The notes below the pieces were generated by a model, which did not search any database, was not told where the DNA came from, and saw only the letters and a list, made by a program, of their open reading frames with translations. The position numbers and the translations under genes were made by a program. This document shows positions 25,248-31,928 of a stretch of 33,488 nucleotides of DNA, piece by piece; the stretch's first letter is position 1; each line of letters begins with the position of its first letter. Source of the stretch: Omnitrophica bacterium RIFCSPHIGHO2_02_FULL_46_20 (lineage in GTDB: Bacteria > Omnitrophota > Gorgyraeia > 2-01-FULL-45-10); assembly GCA_001804065.1 (NCBI GenBank), contig MHFG01000015.1:1-33488 (forward strand), written 5' to 3'.

Positions 25248-25265
25248 GTTTGCGAAGCAAACGCG
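25245..25265. repeat. Hairpin with GAA triloop at the 5' edge of tRNA-Gly
   Basis: CGCGTTTGC-GAA-GCAAACGCG is a perfect 9-bp stem with a GAA triloop. It overlaps the first bases of tRNA-Gly, so in a precursor it would compete with or guide 5' processing. Confidence 0.7.
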
Positions 25266-25432
25266 ATGCTGAGGCGGCGGTAAACATTCCGACGAACAGG
25301 AGAAATGCAGCCGCCGAAGCACCTTTGCCCCGTATATATTGTCCAATCACTTCTCCCGTCACGCCTCGGCACCTATCTGAGGCGAAATCGGGATCAAATT
25401 TAGCTTCGGTGTTGTTTTAGGTCCTTCACTTT

Positions 25433-25455
25433 CAAATTCGCCTCCGGCGAATTTG
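25433..25455. repeat. Hairpin at the 3' end of tRNA-Lys
   Basis: CAAATTCGCC pairs with GGCGAATTTG across a 3-nt loop. On the tRNA strand the stem begins within the encoded CCA. It may mark the 3' end for processing, stop transcription, or be a repeat inserted at the tRNA end. Confidence 0.7.
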
Positions 25456-25529
25456 GTGCCCGCACCAAGAATTGAACTTGGAACCTTGACATTAAGAGTG
25501 TCCTGCTCTGCCAATTGAGCTATGCGGGC
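25454..25529 (-). tRNA. tRNA-Lys (anticodon CTT), CCA encoded
   Basis: Acceptor GCCCGCA pairs with TGCGGGC, discriminator A, CCA at 25454-25456. Anticodon position 34-36 is CTT with U33 in place. The anticodon stem has a G-A mismatch at 27-43; the T-loop is GTTCAAT. The first 12 bases recur twice upstream in a tandem repeat. Confidence 0.95.
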
Positions 25530-25555
25530 AGATTGCTTATCTATTTAGCGCAAAA

Positions 25556-25766
25556 AAATTGTTGAGCCGCTCTATTTCGTATAGGGCGAAATCCCCCGAA
25601 GCATCTCCTCTATCCCGCGTTGATTGCGAAGGGGGAAGCTATGCGGGCCTAATATCTGTCAAATTAGCACAATAAATTGTTGAGCCGCTCTATTTCGTAT
25701 AGGGCGAAATCCCCCGAAGCATCTCCTCTATCGCACGTTGATTGCGAAGGGGGAAGCTATGCGGGC
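25556..25766. repeat. 118-bp tandem repeat carrying tRNA-Lys 5' ends
   Basis: Copies 25556-25648 and 25674-25766 are identical over 93 bp apart from two bases, with a 118-bp period. On the tRNA strand each copy begins GCCCGCATAGCT, the first 12 bases of tRNA-Lys, then departs from the tRNA. Each copy contains one 43-nt GAA/GAA hairpin (25593-25635, 25711-25753) and ends in GAGCGGCTC followed by an A/T stretch. The first copy has seven T's there, like a terminator. A diverged third unit lies at 25797-25850. Confidence 0.85.
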
Positions 25767-25802
25767 GCTGTCTATAAAGTCATTAGCCCTGTCTGCGAAA
25801 TC

Positions 25803-25845
25803 TCGCCGGAGCATTCTGCCTATCGCATGTTGAATGCGAAGGCGG
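25803..25845. repeat. Diverged copy of the 43-nt GAA/GAA hairpin repeat
   Basis: Stem TCGCC / GGCGG, internal loop GGA/GAA, stem GCATTC/GAATGC and a 15-nt loop. Compared with the CCCCC/GGGGG copies nearby and CCTCC/GGAGG near rseP, the middle pair of the outer stem changes on both sides together. Preceded by GAAATC, like all other copies. Confidence 0.75.
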
Positions 25846-25931
25846 ATGAGCTACTTTAAAGGCGTAAATTATATCAAAATACTGCTATAAAATCAATATT
25901 TATAAGAATGCCGCTCTCGGGAATGCCCGCG

Positions 25932-26031
25932 CCATGAACACGAGCGTTTGCCCTGTACCACTCAAAATTACTTCGTAATTTTTCGGATACAGGGCATGAA
26001 CCACATGCAGGCAAACGCAAGTAGTTCATGG
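25932..26031. repeat. 100-bp nested inverted repeat ending in the tRNA-Leu CCA
   Basis: Outer arms CCATGAAC (25932-25939) and GTTCATGG (26024-26031); next arms GCGTTTGCC (25944-25952) and GGCAAACGC (26010-26018); then GCCCTGTA (25950-25957) and TACAGGGC (25988-25995); then AAAATTAC-TTC-GTAATTTT (25964-25982). All stems are perfect. The outer arm includes the encoded CCA of tRNA-Leu. Confidence 0.85.
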
Positions 26032-26113
26032 TGCGAGGGGGGGGATTTGAACCCCCAAGGGAAAACCCACTAGCTCCTAAGGCTAGCGCGTACGCCAGTT
26101 CCGCCACCCTCGC
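26029..26113 (-). tRNA. tRNA-Leu (anticodon TAG), CCA encoded
   Basis: Acceptor GCGAGGG pairs with CCCTCGC, discriminator A, CCA at 26029-26031. The anticodon loop CTTAGGA gives TAG. A long variable arm (GTGGGTTTTCCCTT region) marks a class II tRNA and supports Leu. The T-loop is GTTCAAA. Confidence 0.96.
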
Positions 26114-26121
26114 ATTGTTAC

Positions 26122-26198
26122 TGGCGCGCCCGGGGTGAATCGAACACCCAACCTACTGGTTCGAAGCCAGCCACTCTATCCAATTGAGCTACGGGCGC
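26122..26198 (-). tRNA. tRNA-Arg (anticodon TCG), CCA encoded
   Basis: Acceptor GCGCCCG pairs with CGGGCGC, discriminator G, CCA at 26122-26124. The anticodon loop CTTCGAA gives TCG. D-arm GCTCAATTGGATAGAGT and T-loop GTTCGAT are normal. It is the first gene of the tRNA run and is 8 bp from tRNA-Leu. Confidence 0.96.
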
Positions 26199-26210
26199 GC
26201 AGGACTAATT

Positions 26211-26239
26211 ATGATACTATAAATATATCTACTCTTCAA
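26211..26239 (-). promoter_or_regulatory. Predicted promoter of the tRNA cluster
   Basis: On the minus strand TTGAAG (26234-26239), a 17-bp spacer and TATCAT (26211-26216) lie 12 bp upstream of the mature 5' end of tRNA-Arg. The -35 box adjoins a weak hairpin ATAGATAG/CTATCTAT (26240-26266) that follows the radical SAM gene. Confidence 0.55.
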
Positions 26240-26267
26240 TAGATAGGTTTGTTCTATCTATCTATAT

Positions 26268-27248
26268 TTAGGAGGACGGCATGTTTTTGGCATGTCCAAT
26301 ATTGAATTCTTCCTGGTTTAATCTTCTGAAGGAGTGGGCCTCCGAATCGCATGGATTACAGAAACCATAATCGTGGCACAGGAAAAAATCCTGCGGCATT
26401 ACTATGCGAAGATCTTTTGCCGATGGGTCGAATATATTGCCGAATTTATCTTCGTGGCCCGTATATAGTTTATAATGGCAGTTGTAAATATCGCCGTTCG
26501 GGGCAAATAATACTTTTTTCATGCGGCAGTAGATATCTTTTTTAACGGACTGGTTAAATCCCTCGCGGTAGGCTTCATAATTTCTTATGCCATCTTCCTG
26601 TTCGCAAATAATATCATAAGCATTCTCTGAAGGATACAGGATGCCTTCATGGCGGCCGAAAAATCTCTGTAGTTTTACTATAGGATGTATTTTCGATAAC
26701 CTATTCTTATATTCTTCTATCTCTTTCATATGCGCGGGATGCGCGACAAGAAAAAGGCTATGGACGAAAAAGCCCGCCCTCTTCATCTTTTTCACATTTT
26801 CGATGAATTTTTCTATTCCGGCGTACATGAAATGAAACGAGGCGTTGAATTTAAGCCTCCCTCGACCTCGCTTGATCTGCCTTAAGAATTTTATATCCTT
26901 GTCAAAGAATGGGGAGGTAAAATTTGAGGTAACCGTTATTTTCCAGTTATTGTCGAGATTATTGAGGACATATACGAAGTCCGGATGGAGCGAGGGCTCG
27001 CCTCCGGTAACGGATATCTTTTTCTTTTTCGACGCCCTTAAAAACCTTTTCTTTTGTCTTCCCGCTACGCTATTCAGAGCCTCGACCCACTTTTTTCCTG
27101 GAACTATTCCGTAACTGGCAGTCGGCGCATGAGGAAGCGTTATCTTCTGCACGCAGTATTCGCACGGCAGGCTGCAATTCAAATTCAAGAATACTCCGAA
27201 ATAGTAATCAAAAGGCGCTTCTATTATAATCGTTCCTTCTTTATGCAT
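26268..27248 (-). CDS. Radical SAM protein of unknown substrate, with C-terminal cysteine-rich region
   Basis: The radical SAM cluster motif is C-SLP-C-EY-C (Cys29, 33 and 36 counting from the GTG at 27260), with the SAM-binding ISVTGGEPSLHPDF. The C-terminus has many cysteines (YCRMK, YNCHYK, FLCHDYGFCNPCDS), suggesting an auxiliary FeS cluster of SPASM or twitch type. The function is not recognised. It begins 36 bp after the efp stop, same strand, so the two are probably co-transcribed. It does not look like EpmB/lysine 2,3-aminomutase. Neither the ATG at 27248 nor the GTG at 27260 has a Shine-Dalgarno. Confidence 0.85.
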   Translation of the reverse strand: MHKEGTIIIEAPFDYYFGVFLNLNCSLPCEYCVQKITLPHAPTASYGIVPGKKWVEALNSVAGRQKKRFLRASKKKKISVTGGEPSLHPDFVYVLNNLDNNWKITVTSNFTSPFFDKDIKFLRQIKRGRGRLKFNASFHFMYAGIEKFIENVKKMKRAGFFVHSLFLVAHPAHMKEIEEYKNRLSKIHPIVKLQRFFGRHEGILYPSENAYDIICEQEDGIRNYEAYREGFNQSVKKDIYCRMKKVLFAPNGDIYNCHYKLYTGHEDKFGNIFDPSAKDLRIVMPQDFFLCHDYGFCNPCDSEAHSFRRLNQEEFNIGHAKNMPSS

Positions 27249-27284
27249 AAATAGTATCACTTTTAATATAATATACTATCAATT

Positions 27285-27839
27285 TCATGCCCTGCTGAGA
27301 TATTGCCCGGTCCTGGTATCGACCTTGATTGTCTCGCCTTCCTCTATAAAGAGAGGCACGTTTATGATAAGGCCTGTCTCCAGTTTAGCCGGCTTTGTTA
27401 CTTTGCCCGACGTGTCGCCGCGGGCTCCCGGCGCGGATTCGATCACTTTAAGATCGATGCTTGGCGGCAGTTCCGCGGAAACAGCCCTTTGTTCATGGTA
27501 AAGGAGCGATATCTCGCAATTCTCCTTCATATAATTCTTGATTCCGCTTAAAATCTCATCACCCAAGACTATGGTCTCATACGTTTCCATATCCATAAAA
27601 TTAAAACCGGAATGATCGTGAAATAGATACTGCGCCTTTTTCGCCTCGAGGTCAACCTTTCCCACCTTGTCTTCCGGGCTATAGCGCATATTTACTATTT
27701 TTCCGTCCAGAAGATGTTTCAGGGTCGTTTGATACATGGCCCTTAAATTGCCCGGCGTTCTGTGCTCTATATCTACGACTACATAAAGCTGGCCGCCATC
27801 GTCGATTATCATACCTCTTTTTAATTCAGAAGCCTTCAT
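27285..27839 (-). CDS. efp: Elongation factor P with a non-canonical tip residue
   Basis: EF-P binds between the P and E sites and speeds peptide bonds at polyproline stretches. Three domains fit the 184 residues: KOW-like N-domain (1-65), OB middle (YLFHDHSGFNFMDMETYETI) and C-domain (GDTSGKVTKPAKLETGLIINVPLFIEEGETI). The tip loop, normally PGKGQA with a modified Lys (or Arg), is TPGNLRA here, with Asn31 at the Lys position. The known EpmA/EpmB, EarP or YmfI-type modifications of that residue therefore cannot apply as such. ATG at 27839 has AGGGGG upstream. It lies 88 bp downstream of proS and before the radical SAM gene. Confidence 0.95.
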   Translation of the reverse strand: MKASELKRGMIIDDGGQLYVVVDIEHRTPGNLRAMYQTTLKHLLDGKIVNMRYSPEDKVGKVDLEAKKAQYLFHDHSGFNFMDMETYETIVLGDEILSGIKNYMKENCEISLLYHEQRAVSAELPPSIDLKVIESAPGARGDTSGKVTKPAKLETGLIINVPLFIEEGETIKVDTRTGQYLSRA

Positions 27840-27927
27840 CTACTTACCCCCTAACATGGCATCGTCTTTATCTTCAACTTTCCATTCCACATCTATAACA
27901 TCCGCGTTAGCTTGGTGAGAAGAGATA

Positions 27928-29640
27928 TTACGAAGGAATTAACTGTTTTATTCGGGACTCTACGTCGAAACTTTTCACTTCGACTACTTTACGGTCGATT
28001 CTGGTCTTTATTTCAACTATATGTTTCTTCGCGTTCTTCTCGCCTATCACTATCTGGATAGGTATCCCGATAAGGTCAGCGTCCTTAAACTTTATCCCGG
28101 CTGATATATCACGGTCATCATAAAGGATATCGTATCCACCGGCTTTGAGTTGTGAATAAACTTCTTCGGAAACTTCTTTTACCTTCTTATTCGCGATGTT
28201 CAGCGCGACGATCAGGATCTGATATGGCGCTATTGAGAGAGGCCATATTATGCCGTCCTTATCATTGCTCGTCTCGATAAGACTCGCGATGATCCTATTA
28301 ACGCCGATCCCGTAGCAGCCCATTATTACTGTATTGGTCTTCCCTTCATGGTTCAGGAATCTCGCGCCAAGCGCTTCGGAGTATTTCGTTCCAAGCTTGA
28401 ACATGTGCCCTATCTCGATCGCGTGCTTGATATCGATCGCTTTGCCGCAAGCCGGACATTTATCATCCTTTGTTATGACCCTCAGATCTGAAAATTCTTT
28501 CGCCTCAAAGTCTCTATCAATGTTCACATTCATAAGATGCGCGTCTTTTTTATTCGCGCCGGTGACAAAATTCGTCATATCTTTTACGCTGTTATCCGCT
28601 ACGATACGAACATCCTTTAATCCTACAGGGCCTGAAAATCCGATAGGCGCGCCGGTCGTTTTTTCTATTACACTTTCGTCGATGAACCCGAGAGCGGAGC
28701 ATTTAAGATAGTCCTTCAGCTTTGTTTCATTTGCTTCAAAGTCTCCCCTGATGAGCAACGCTACCATTTTATCGTCTGCCATATATAATAGCGTCTTCAC
28801 TAATTTAGCAGGCTCAATTTTTAAAAATTCCGAAACTTTATCTATCGTCTTTATGCCGGGTGTCTCCACTTCGGCTATCGGCAGTTTCTTTTCTGCCTTA
28901 CCCGGTTTTACGCCAGGGCATGAATGGCAAGCCGCCACTTGTGTGCTTGCGGCGTATTTGCATTTCTGGCAGATCACTATTTCGTCTTCCCCTGCCTCTG
29001 TCAGCACCATGAACTCATGCGACAACCCGCCGCCCATTATTCCGGGATCGGCTTCGACGGGAATATAGGGCAGGTTACACCTTCCAAAAATTTTGCAATA
29101 CGCATCATGCATCTTCTTGTAACTCGACTCCATTCCTTCGATGTCGCGATCAAAGCTATATGCGTCTTTCATTATGAATTCTGCCGTCCTCATGACGCCG
29201 AATCGCGGCCTCGGTTCATCCCTGAATTTTGTCTGTATCTGGTATAAAATCAAAGGCAGGTCTTTATATGATTTAATATTATTCGCTACGAGGTCTGTCA
29301 CAATCTCTTCATGCGTTGGGCCTAGAACAATCTCCTTGTCGTGCCTGTCCTTAAACTTTATAAGAACCGGCCCTAAAAGATCATAACGACCTGTCTTCAT
29401 CCATATCTCAGAAGGATGTATCGCTGGCAGCAGGACCTCCTGCGCGCCCTTAGCGTTCATCTCTTCCCTGATAATATTGCTGACCTTCTGTAATACCCGA
29501 AATCCTAAAGGCAGATATGAATACGCTCCCGATATAAGTTTTCGTATCAACCCTGCCCTGACCATGAGTTTGTGGCTTATGACTTCGGCATCCTGCGGAT
29601 CTTCTTTAAGCGTAGGTATCAGTGCTTGCGTCCATCGCAT
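27928..29640 (-). CDS. proS: Prolyl-tRNA synthetase, bacterial type with editing domain
   Basis: ProS charges tRNA-Pro. The 570-residue protein has class II motif 1 (SGAYSYLPLGFRVLQKV), motif 2 (FRDEPRPRFGVMRTAEFIMK, about 137-156) and motif 3 (GCYGIGVNRIIASL). Between motifs 2 and 3 lies an INS (YbaK-like) editing domain with TGAPIGFSGPVGL, which removes mischarged alanine, and a C-terminal anticodon-binding domain. It also carries extra cysteine pairs (CQKCKY, CHSC, CPACG) that could bind zinc. It follows ispG after 16 bp of repeat-like sequence, and precedes efp, which serves proline incorporation. Confidence 0.97.
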   Translation of the reverse strand: MRWTQALIPTLKEDPQDAEVISHKLMVRAGLIRKLISGAYSYLPLGFRVLQKVSNIIREEMNAKGAQEVLLPAIHPSEIWMKTGRYDLLGPVLIKFKDRHDKEIVLGPTHEEIVTDLVANNIKSYKDLPLILYQIQTKFRDEPRPRFGVMRTAEFIMKDAYSFDRDIEGMESSYKKMHDAYCKIFGRCNLPYIPVEADPGIMGGGLSHEFMVLTEAGEDEIVICQKCKYAASTQVAACHSCPGVKPGKAEKKLPIAEVETPGIKTIDKVSEFLKIEPAKLVKTLLYMADDKMVALLIRGDFEANETKLKDYLKCSALGFIDESVIEKTTGAPIGFSGPVGLKDVRIVADNSVKDMTNFVTGANKKDAHLMNVNIDRDFEAKEFSDLRVITKDDKCPACGKAIDIKHAIEIGHMFKLGTKYSEALGARFLNHEGKTNTVIMGCYGIGVNRIIASLIETSNDKDGIIWPLSIAPYQILIVALNIANKKVKEVSEEVYSQLKAGGYDILYDDRDISAGIKFKDADLIGIPIQIVIGEKNAKKHIVEIKTRIDRKVVEVKSFDVESRIKQLIPS

Positions 29641-29690
29641 AGTTAGTCTTTAGTCCTTAGCGCATAGTATTTAGTAATTGAAGCAATTCC
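29641..29690 (-). repeat. Short repeat motif forming the end of ispG and the ispG-proS gap
   Basis: On the coding strand the region reads ACTAAATACTATGCGCTAAG then GACTAAAGACTAAC, a chain of similar ACTA/CTAA units. It supplies the last residues of IspG (LLNTMR) and the whole spacer before proS. It resembles a simple dispersed repeat that has been adopted as coding sequence. Boundaries are approximate. Confidence 0.4.
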
Positions 29691-30691
29691 GTAATAGCGT
29701 CTTTTGCTGAAACTTTTTTAGCAAACTTTCCTTTTTTAAACAGCATCCCGCACCCTTTGCCGAAGGCTATGCCGATATCGGCTTCACGCGCTTCGCCGGG
29801 CCCGTTGACCTCGCAACCCATGATTGCGACGGTAAGCGGGTGTTTTCGCGCATCGTACTTCGCGCTTCGCGCTTCGTGTTCTACGGCATTTACTATCTTC
29901 ACTAAATCGACCTGGCAGCGGCCGCAGGTCGGACACGAGATAATCTCAGGGCCAAACTTTCTCAGGCTCAAAGAGCTTAATATCCGCTTTGCCGCGGCAA
30001 CCTCTTCAACAGGATCAGCCGTCAGAGAAACCCTTATCGTATCGCCTATGCCATCCAAAAGCAGGCTGCCTATTCCTATCGAAGATTTTACTATCCCGTA
30101 CTTATAAGGCCCTGACGCTGTAACCCCGAGATGCAAAGGATAATCACACAGCTTGGATATCTTCCGATATGCCTCTACTGTTTTCGCGACATCCGAGGCT
30201 TTGAGCGATATAATTATATCATGAAAGTTTAAGTCCTCAAAGAGCTTGATATAGCTAATGGCGGATTTAACAAAATCTCCGGATGTCGATCCTGAATTCA
30301 CGCCTATCCTTATCGGGATCTTCGCTTTTTTAGCGGCCTTTACAACCCGCGTTACTTCATCGCGCCCGCGGATATTCCCTGGATTAAGCCGGATCTTGTC
30401 AGCGCCGCCCTCTATTGCTTTGAGCGCCAGCCTATAGTCGAAATGTATATCGGCAACGAGCGGTATGTTTATCTTTCTTTTAATATTCTTGAGCGCTTCG
30501 GCATCTTTAATCGTCTTAACAGCGACCCTTATAATCTCGCAGCCTGAAACTTCTAATTCTTTTATCTCGGATACAATCGCTTTGACATTCGATGTCTCAA
30601 CCTTCGTCATTGATTGTATCGATACGGGCGAGTTGCCGCCTATCTTTACAGCGCCTACGCTAAGCTGCCTTGTTTTTCTTCTCTTTATCAT
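29657..30691 (-). CDS. ispG: IspG, 4-hydroxy-3-methylbut-2-enyl diphosphate synthase
   Basis: IspG (GcpE) is a 4Fe-4S enzyme that converts MEcPP to HMBPP in the MEP isoprenoid pathway. The N-terminal TIM barrel starts at VGAVKIGGNSPVSIQSMTKVET, and the cluster cysteines are in ISCPTCGRC and MGCEVNGPGEAREADIGIAFG. Length 344 is normal. A stretch EHEARSAKYDARKHP, encoded by CGCG-CTTCG repeats at about 29838-29883, sits where the family has a shorter linker. ATG at 30691 follows the rseP stop directly. Its product leads to the DMAPP used by MiaA. Confidence 0.97.
   Translation of the reverse strand: MIKRRKTRQLSVGAVKIGGNSPVSIQSMTKVETSNVKAIVSEIKELEVSGCEIIRVAVKTIKDAEALKNIKRKINIPLVADIHFDYRLALKAIEGGADKIRLNPGNIRGRDEVTRVVKAAKKAKIPIRIGVNSGSTSGDFVKSAISYIKLFEDLNFHDIIISLKASDVAKTVEAYRKISKLCDYPLHLGVTASGPYKYGIVKSSIGIGSLLLDGIGDTIRVSLTADPVEEVAAAKRILSSLSLRKFGPEIISCPTCGRCQVDLVKIVNAVEHEARSAKYDARKHPLTVAIMGCEVNGPGEAREADIGIAFGKGCGMLFKKGKFAKKVSAKDAITELLQLLNTMR
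29838..29883 (-). repeat. Repeat-derived in-frame insertion inside ispG
   Basis: The plus strand shows CTTCGCG units in tandem (around 29858-29876). On the coding strand they encode ARSAKYDAR-type residues between the two cysteine motifs. The frame is preserved and both flanking motifs are intact, so the enzyme probably tolerates it. Confidence 0.5.
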
Positions 30692-31777
30692 CTATCTTTT
30701 AAAGAATTTAACGATTCCGTCGAATATTTTAAACTTCATTATATCGTTATAGAATATAAAAACCGTAAGTAATATCAGAAAACCTATCCCTATATTGGCG
30801 ATGATTTCTTGGGCCTTCATTGAAAGCGGTTTTCCTCTTATCTTCTCGACAATGAGGAATAGTATGTGGCCGCCGTCAAGGACCGGCAGCGGCAGCAGGT
30901 TGAATATTGCGAGCGATGCGCTCAACATAGCCGTTAGATTTATTAGATATATAAGACCCATTTGCGCCGCTTTACCCGTTATTATAAATATACCGATGGG
31001 CCCGGTCATCGATTCCTTTACGGACATCCTGCCCGTAATAATATACCATATCGCCTTATATGTTAAATTGGTTAGAACTATGAGTTTCTTTAATCCCATG
31101 CCGAAAGATTGAAAAAAACCGTATCGAATATTCTCTATCTTCTGAGAAGGCGCTATGCCCAACAACGCTATCTTTGTGCTTTTACCGAATATATCTTTTA
31201 CCTCTCTTATAACAGGCCGTAATTCAAGATCAAAAGTCTCGCCCTTTCTTTCAAGAGAAAGTTTTATCGGGCCTTCAAGATGATCATGTATTATTGCCGT
31301 CATGTCCTCCCAGTACTTAACATCCTTATTATCGACTTTGAGGATTTTATCTCCGAGGATTATGCCGGATTTCTTGGCGGGGTAATCTTCAAGAAGAGAC
31401 CCGACTTCTGTGGTAAGCGTTGGGCTTCCGAACATAAAAATAACGGAAAATATCAAAAACGCCAGCACATAGTTCAATAGCGGCCCCGCAAATATTATCT
31501 TGAAACGATCCGCTATCTTTCTTGAGAGAAACTCAAAACTCTTGCCGGTTAGGTCCTTGCCAGGCTCATCACCTGCCATTTTTACATAACCGCCCAAAGG
31601 TATTGCTGAGACAAGATATTCCGTCTCGCCTCTTATAATAGAAAATATCTTCGGGCCGAATCCGAAAGAGAATTTTTCGACGCGCACGCCTATCCTCTTA
31701 GCTACGATAAAATGGCCAAACTCATGCACGATCACGAGGACGCTCAAAACTATCAGAAAATAGACTATTGATAACAA
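30692..31777 (-). CDS. rseP: RseP/RIP site-2 zinc metalloprotease
   Basis: This is an intramembrane protease that cleaves anti-sigma factors or signal peptides within the membrane. The zinc motif HEFGH is at residues 18-22 in the first helix. One PDZ domain follows (about 115-170, GSLLEDYPAKKSGIILGDKILKVDNKDV). The second active-site motif NLLPLPVLDGGH lies near the C-terminus, with helices on either side. Length 361 is normal for the single-PDZ form. The start codon is TTG (31775-31777) with AAGGAGG 9 bp upstream; no in-frame ATG nearby fits. The ribosome-binding site and first codons belong to a tandemly duplicated 82-bp unit. Confidence 0.95.
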   Translation of the reverse strand: MLSIVYFLIVLSVLVIVHEFGHFIVAKRIGVRVEKFSFGFGPKIFSIIRGETEYLVSAIPLGGYVKMAGDEPGKDLTGKSFEFLSRKIADRFKIIFAGPLLNYVLAFLIFSVIFMFGSPTLTTEVGSLLEDYPAKKSGIILGDKILKVDNKDVKYWEDMTAIIHDHLEGPIKLSLERKGETFDLELRPVIREVKDIFGKSTKIALLGIAPSQKIENIRYGFFQSFGMGLKKLIVLTNLTYKAIWYIITGRMSVKESMTGPIGIFIITGKAAQMGLIYLINLTAMLSASLAIFNLLPLPVLDGGHILFLIVEKIRGKPLSMKAQEIIANIGIGFLILLTVFIFYNDIMKFKIFDGIVKFFKR

Positions 31778-31924
31778 TTATTCATTCCTCCTTGAAATCC
31801 TCCGAAGCATTGAGTCTATTGCGCCTTGAATGCGAAGGAGGATAGACTATTGATAACAATTATTCATTCCTCCTTGAAATCCTCCGAAGCATTGAGTCTA
31901 TTGCGCCTTGAATGCGAAGGAGGA
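31761..31924. repeat. 82-bp tandem duplication between dxr and rseP
   Basis: Two adjacent units, 31761-31842 and 31843-31924, are identical except at the far end, where the second runs into the dxr stop. Each unit has a 43-nt hairpin (31799-31841, 31881-31923): CCTCC, GAA, GCATT, 17-nt loop, AATGC, GAA, GGAGG. Each also has a Shine-Dalgarno AAGGAGG and a TTG start with the first six codons of rseP. Confidence 0.9.
31782..31859 (-). CDS. Possible 25-codon upstream ORF before rseP
   Basis: The upstream copy of the duplicated unit has the same AAGGAGG and TTG start as rseP. From that TTG a frame of 25 codons begins with the same six residues as RseP (LLSIVY), then runs through the hairpin sequence. 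It ends at TGA (31782-31784), which overlaps rseP's ribosome-binding region, four bases before the rseP TTG. If translated it would couple to or compete with rseP. This is seen directly in sequence; translation is inferred. Confidence 0.4.
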   Translation of the reverse strand: MLSIVYPPSHSRRNRLNASEDFKEE

Positions 31925-31928
31925 TAGA

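Noticed and set aside
25114-25362. 82-codon open frame on minus overlapping tRNA-Gly
   Set aside because: It reads straight through the tRNA gene and its flanking hairpins. The tRNA is certain, the frame is not.
25556-25850. CRISPR-like array because of direct repeats
   Set aside because: The repeats are 93 bp with only two good copies and a 25-bp gap that also resembles itself; no cas genes are nearby.
25677-25859. 60-codon open frame on plus in the tRNA spacer
   Set aside because: It is the translation of the 118-bp repeat unit; no start signals and no homology I recognise.
25173-26198. Integrated mobile element at the tRNA cluster
   Set aside because: tRNA-end repeats suggested integration, but there is no integrase, no cargo genes and the duplicated part is the tRNA 5' end, not the usual 3' end.
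26240-26266. Intrinsic terminator after the radical SAM gene
   Set aside because: The hairpin ATAGATAG/CTATCTAT is AT-rich and lacks a T-run, so it is too weak to call.
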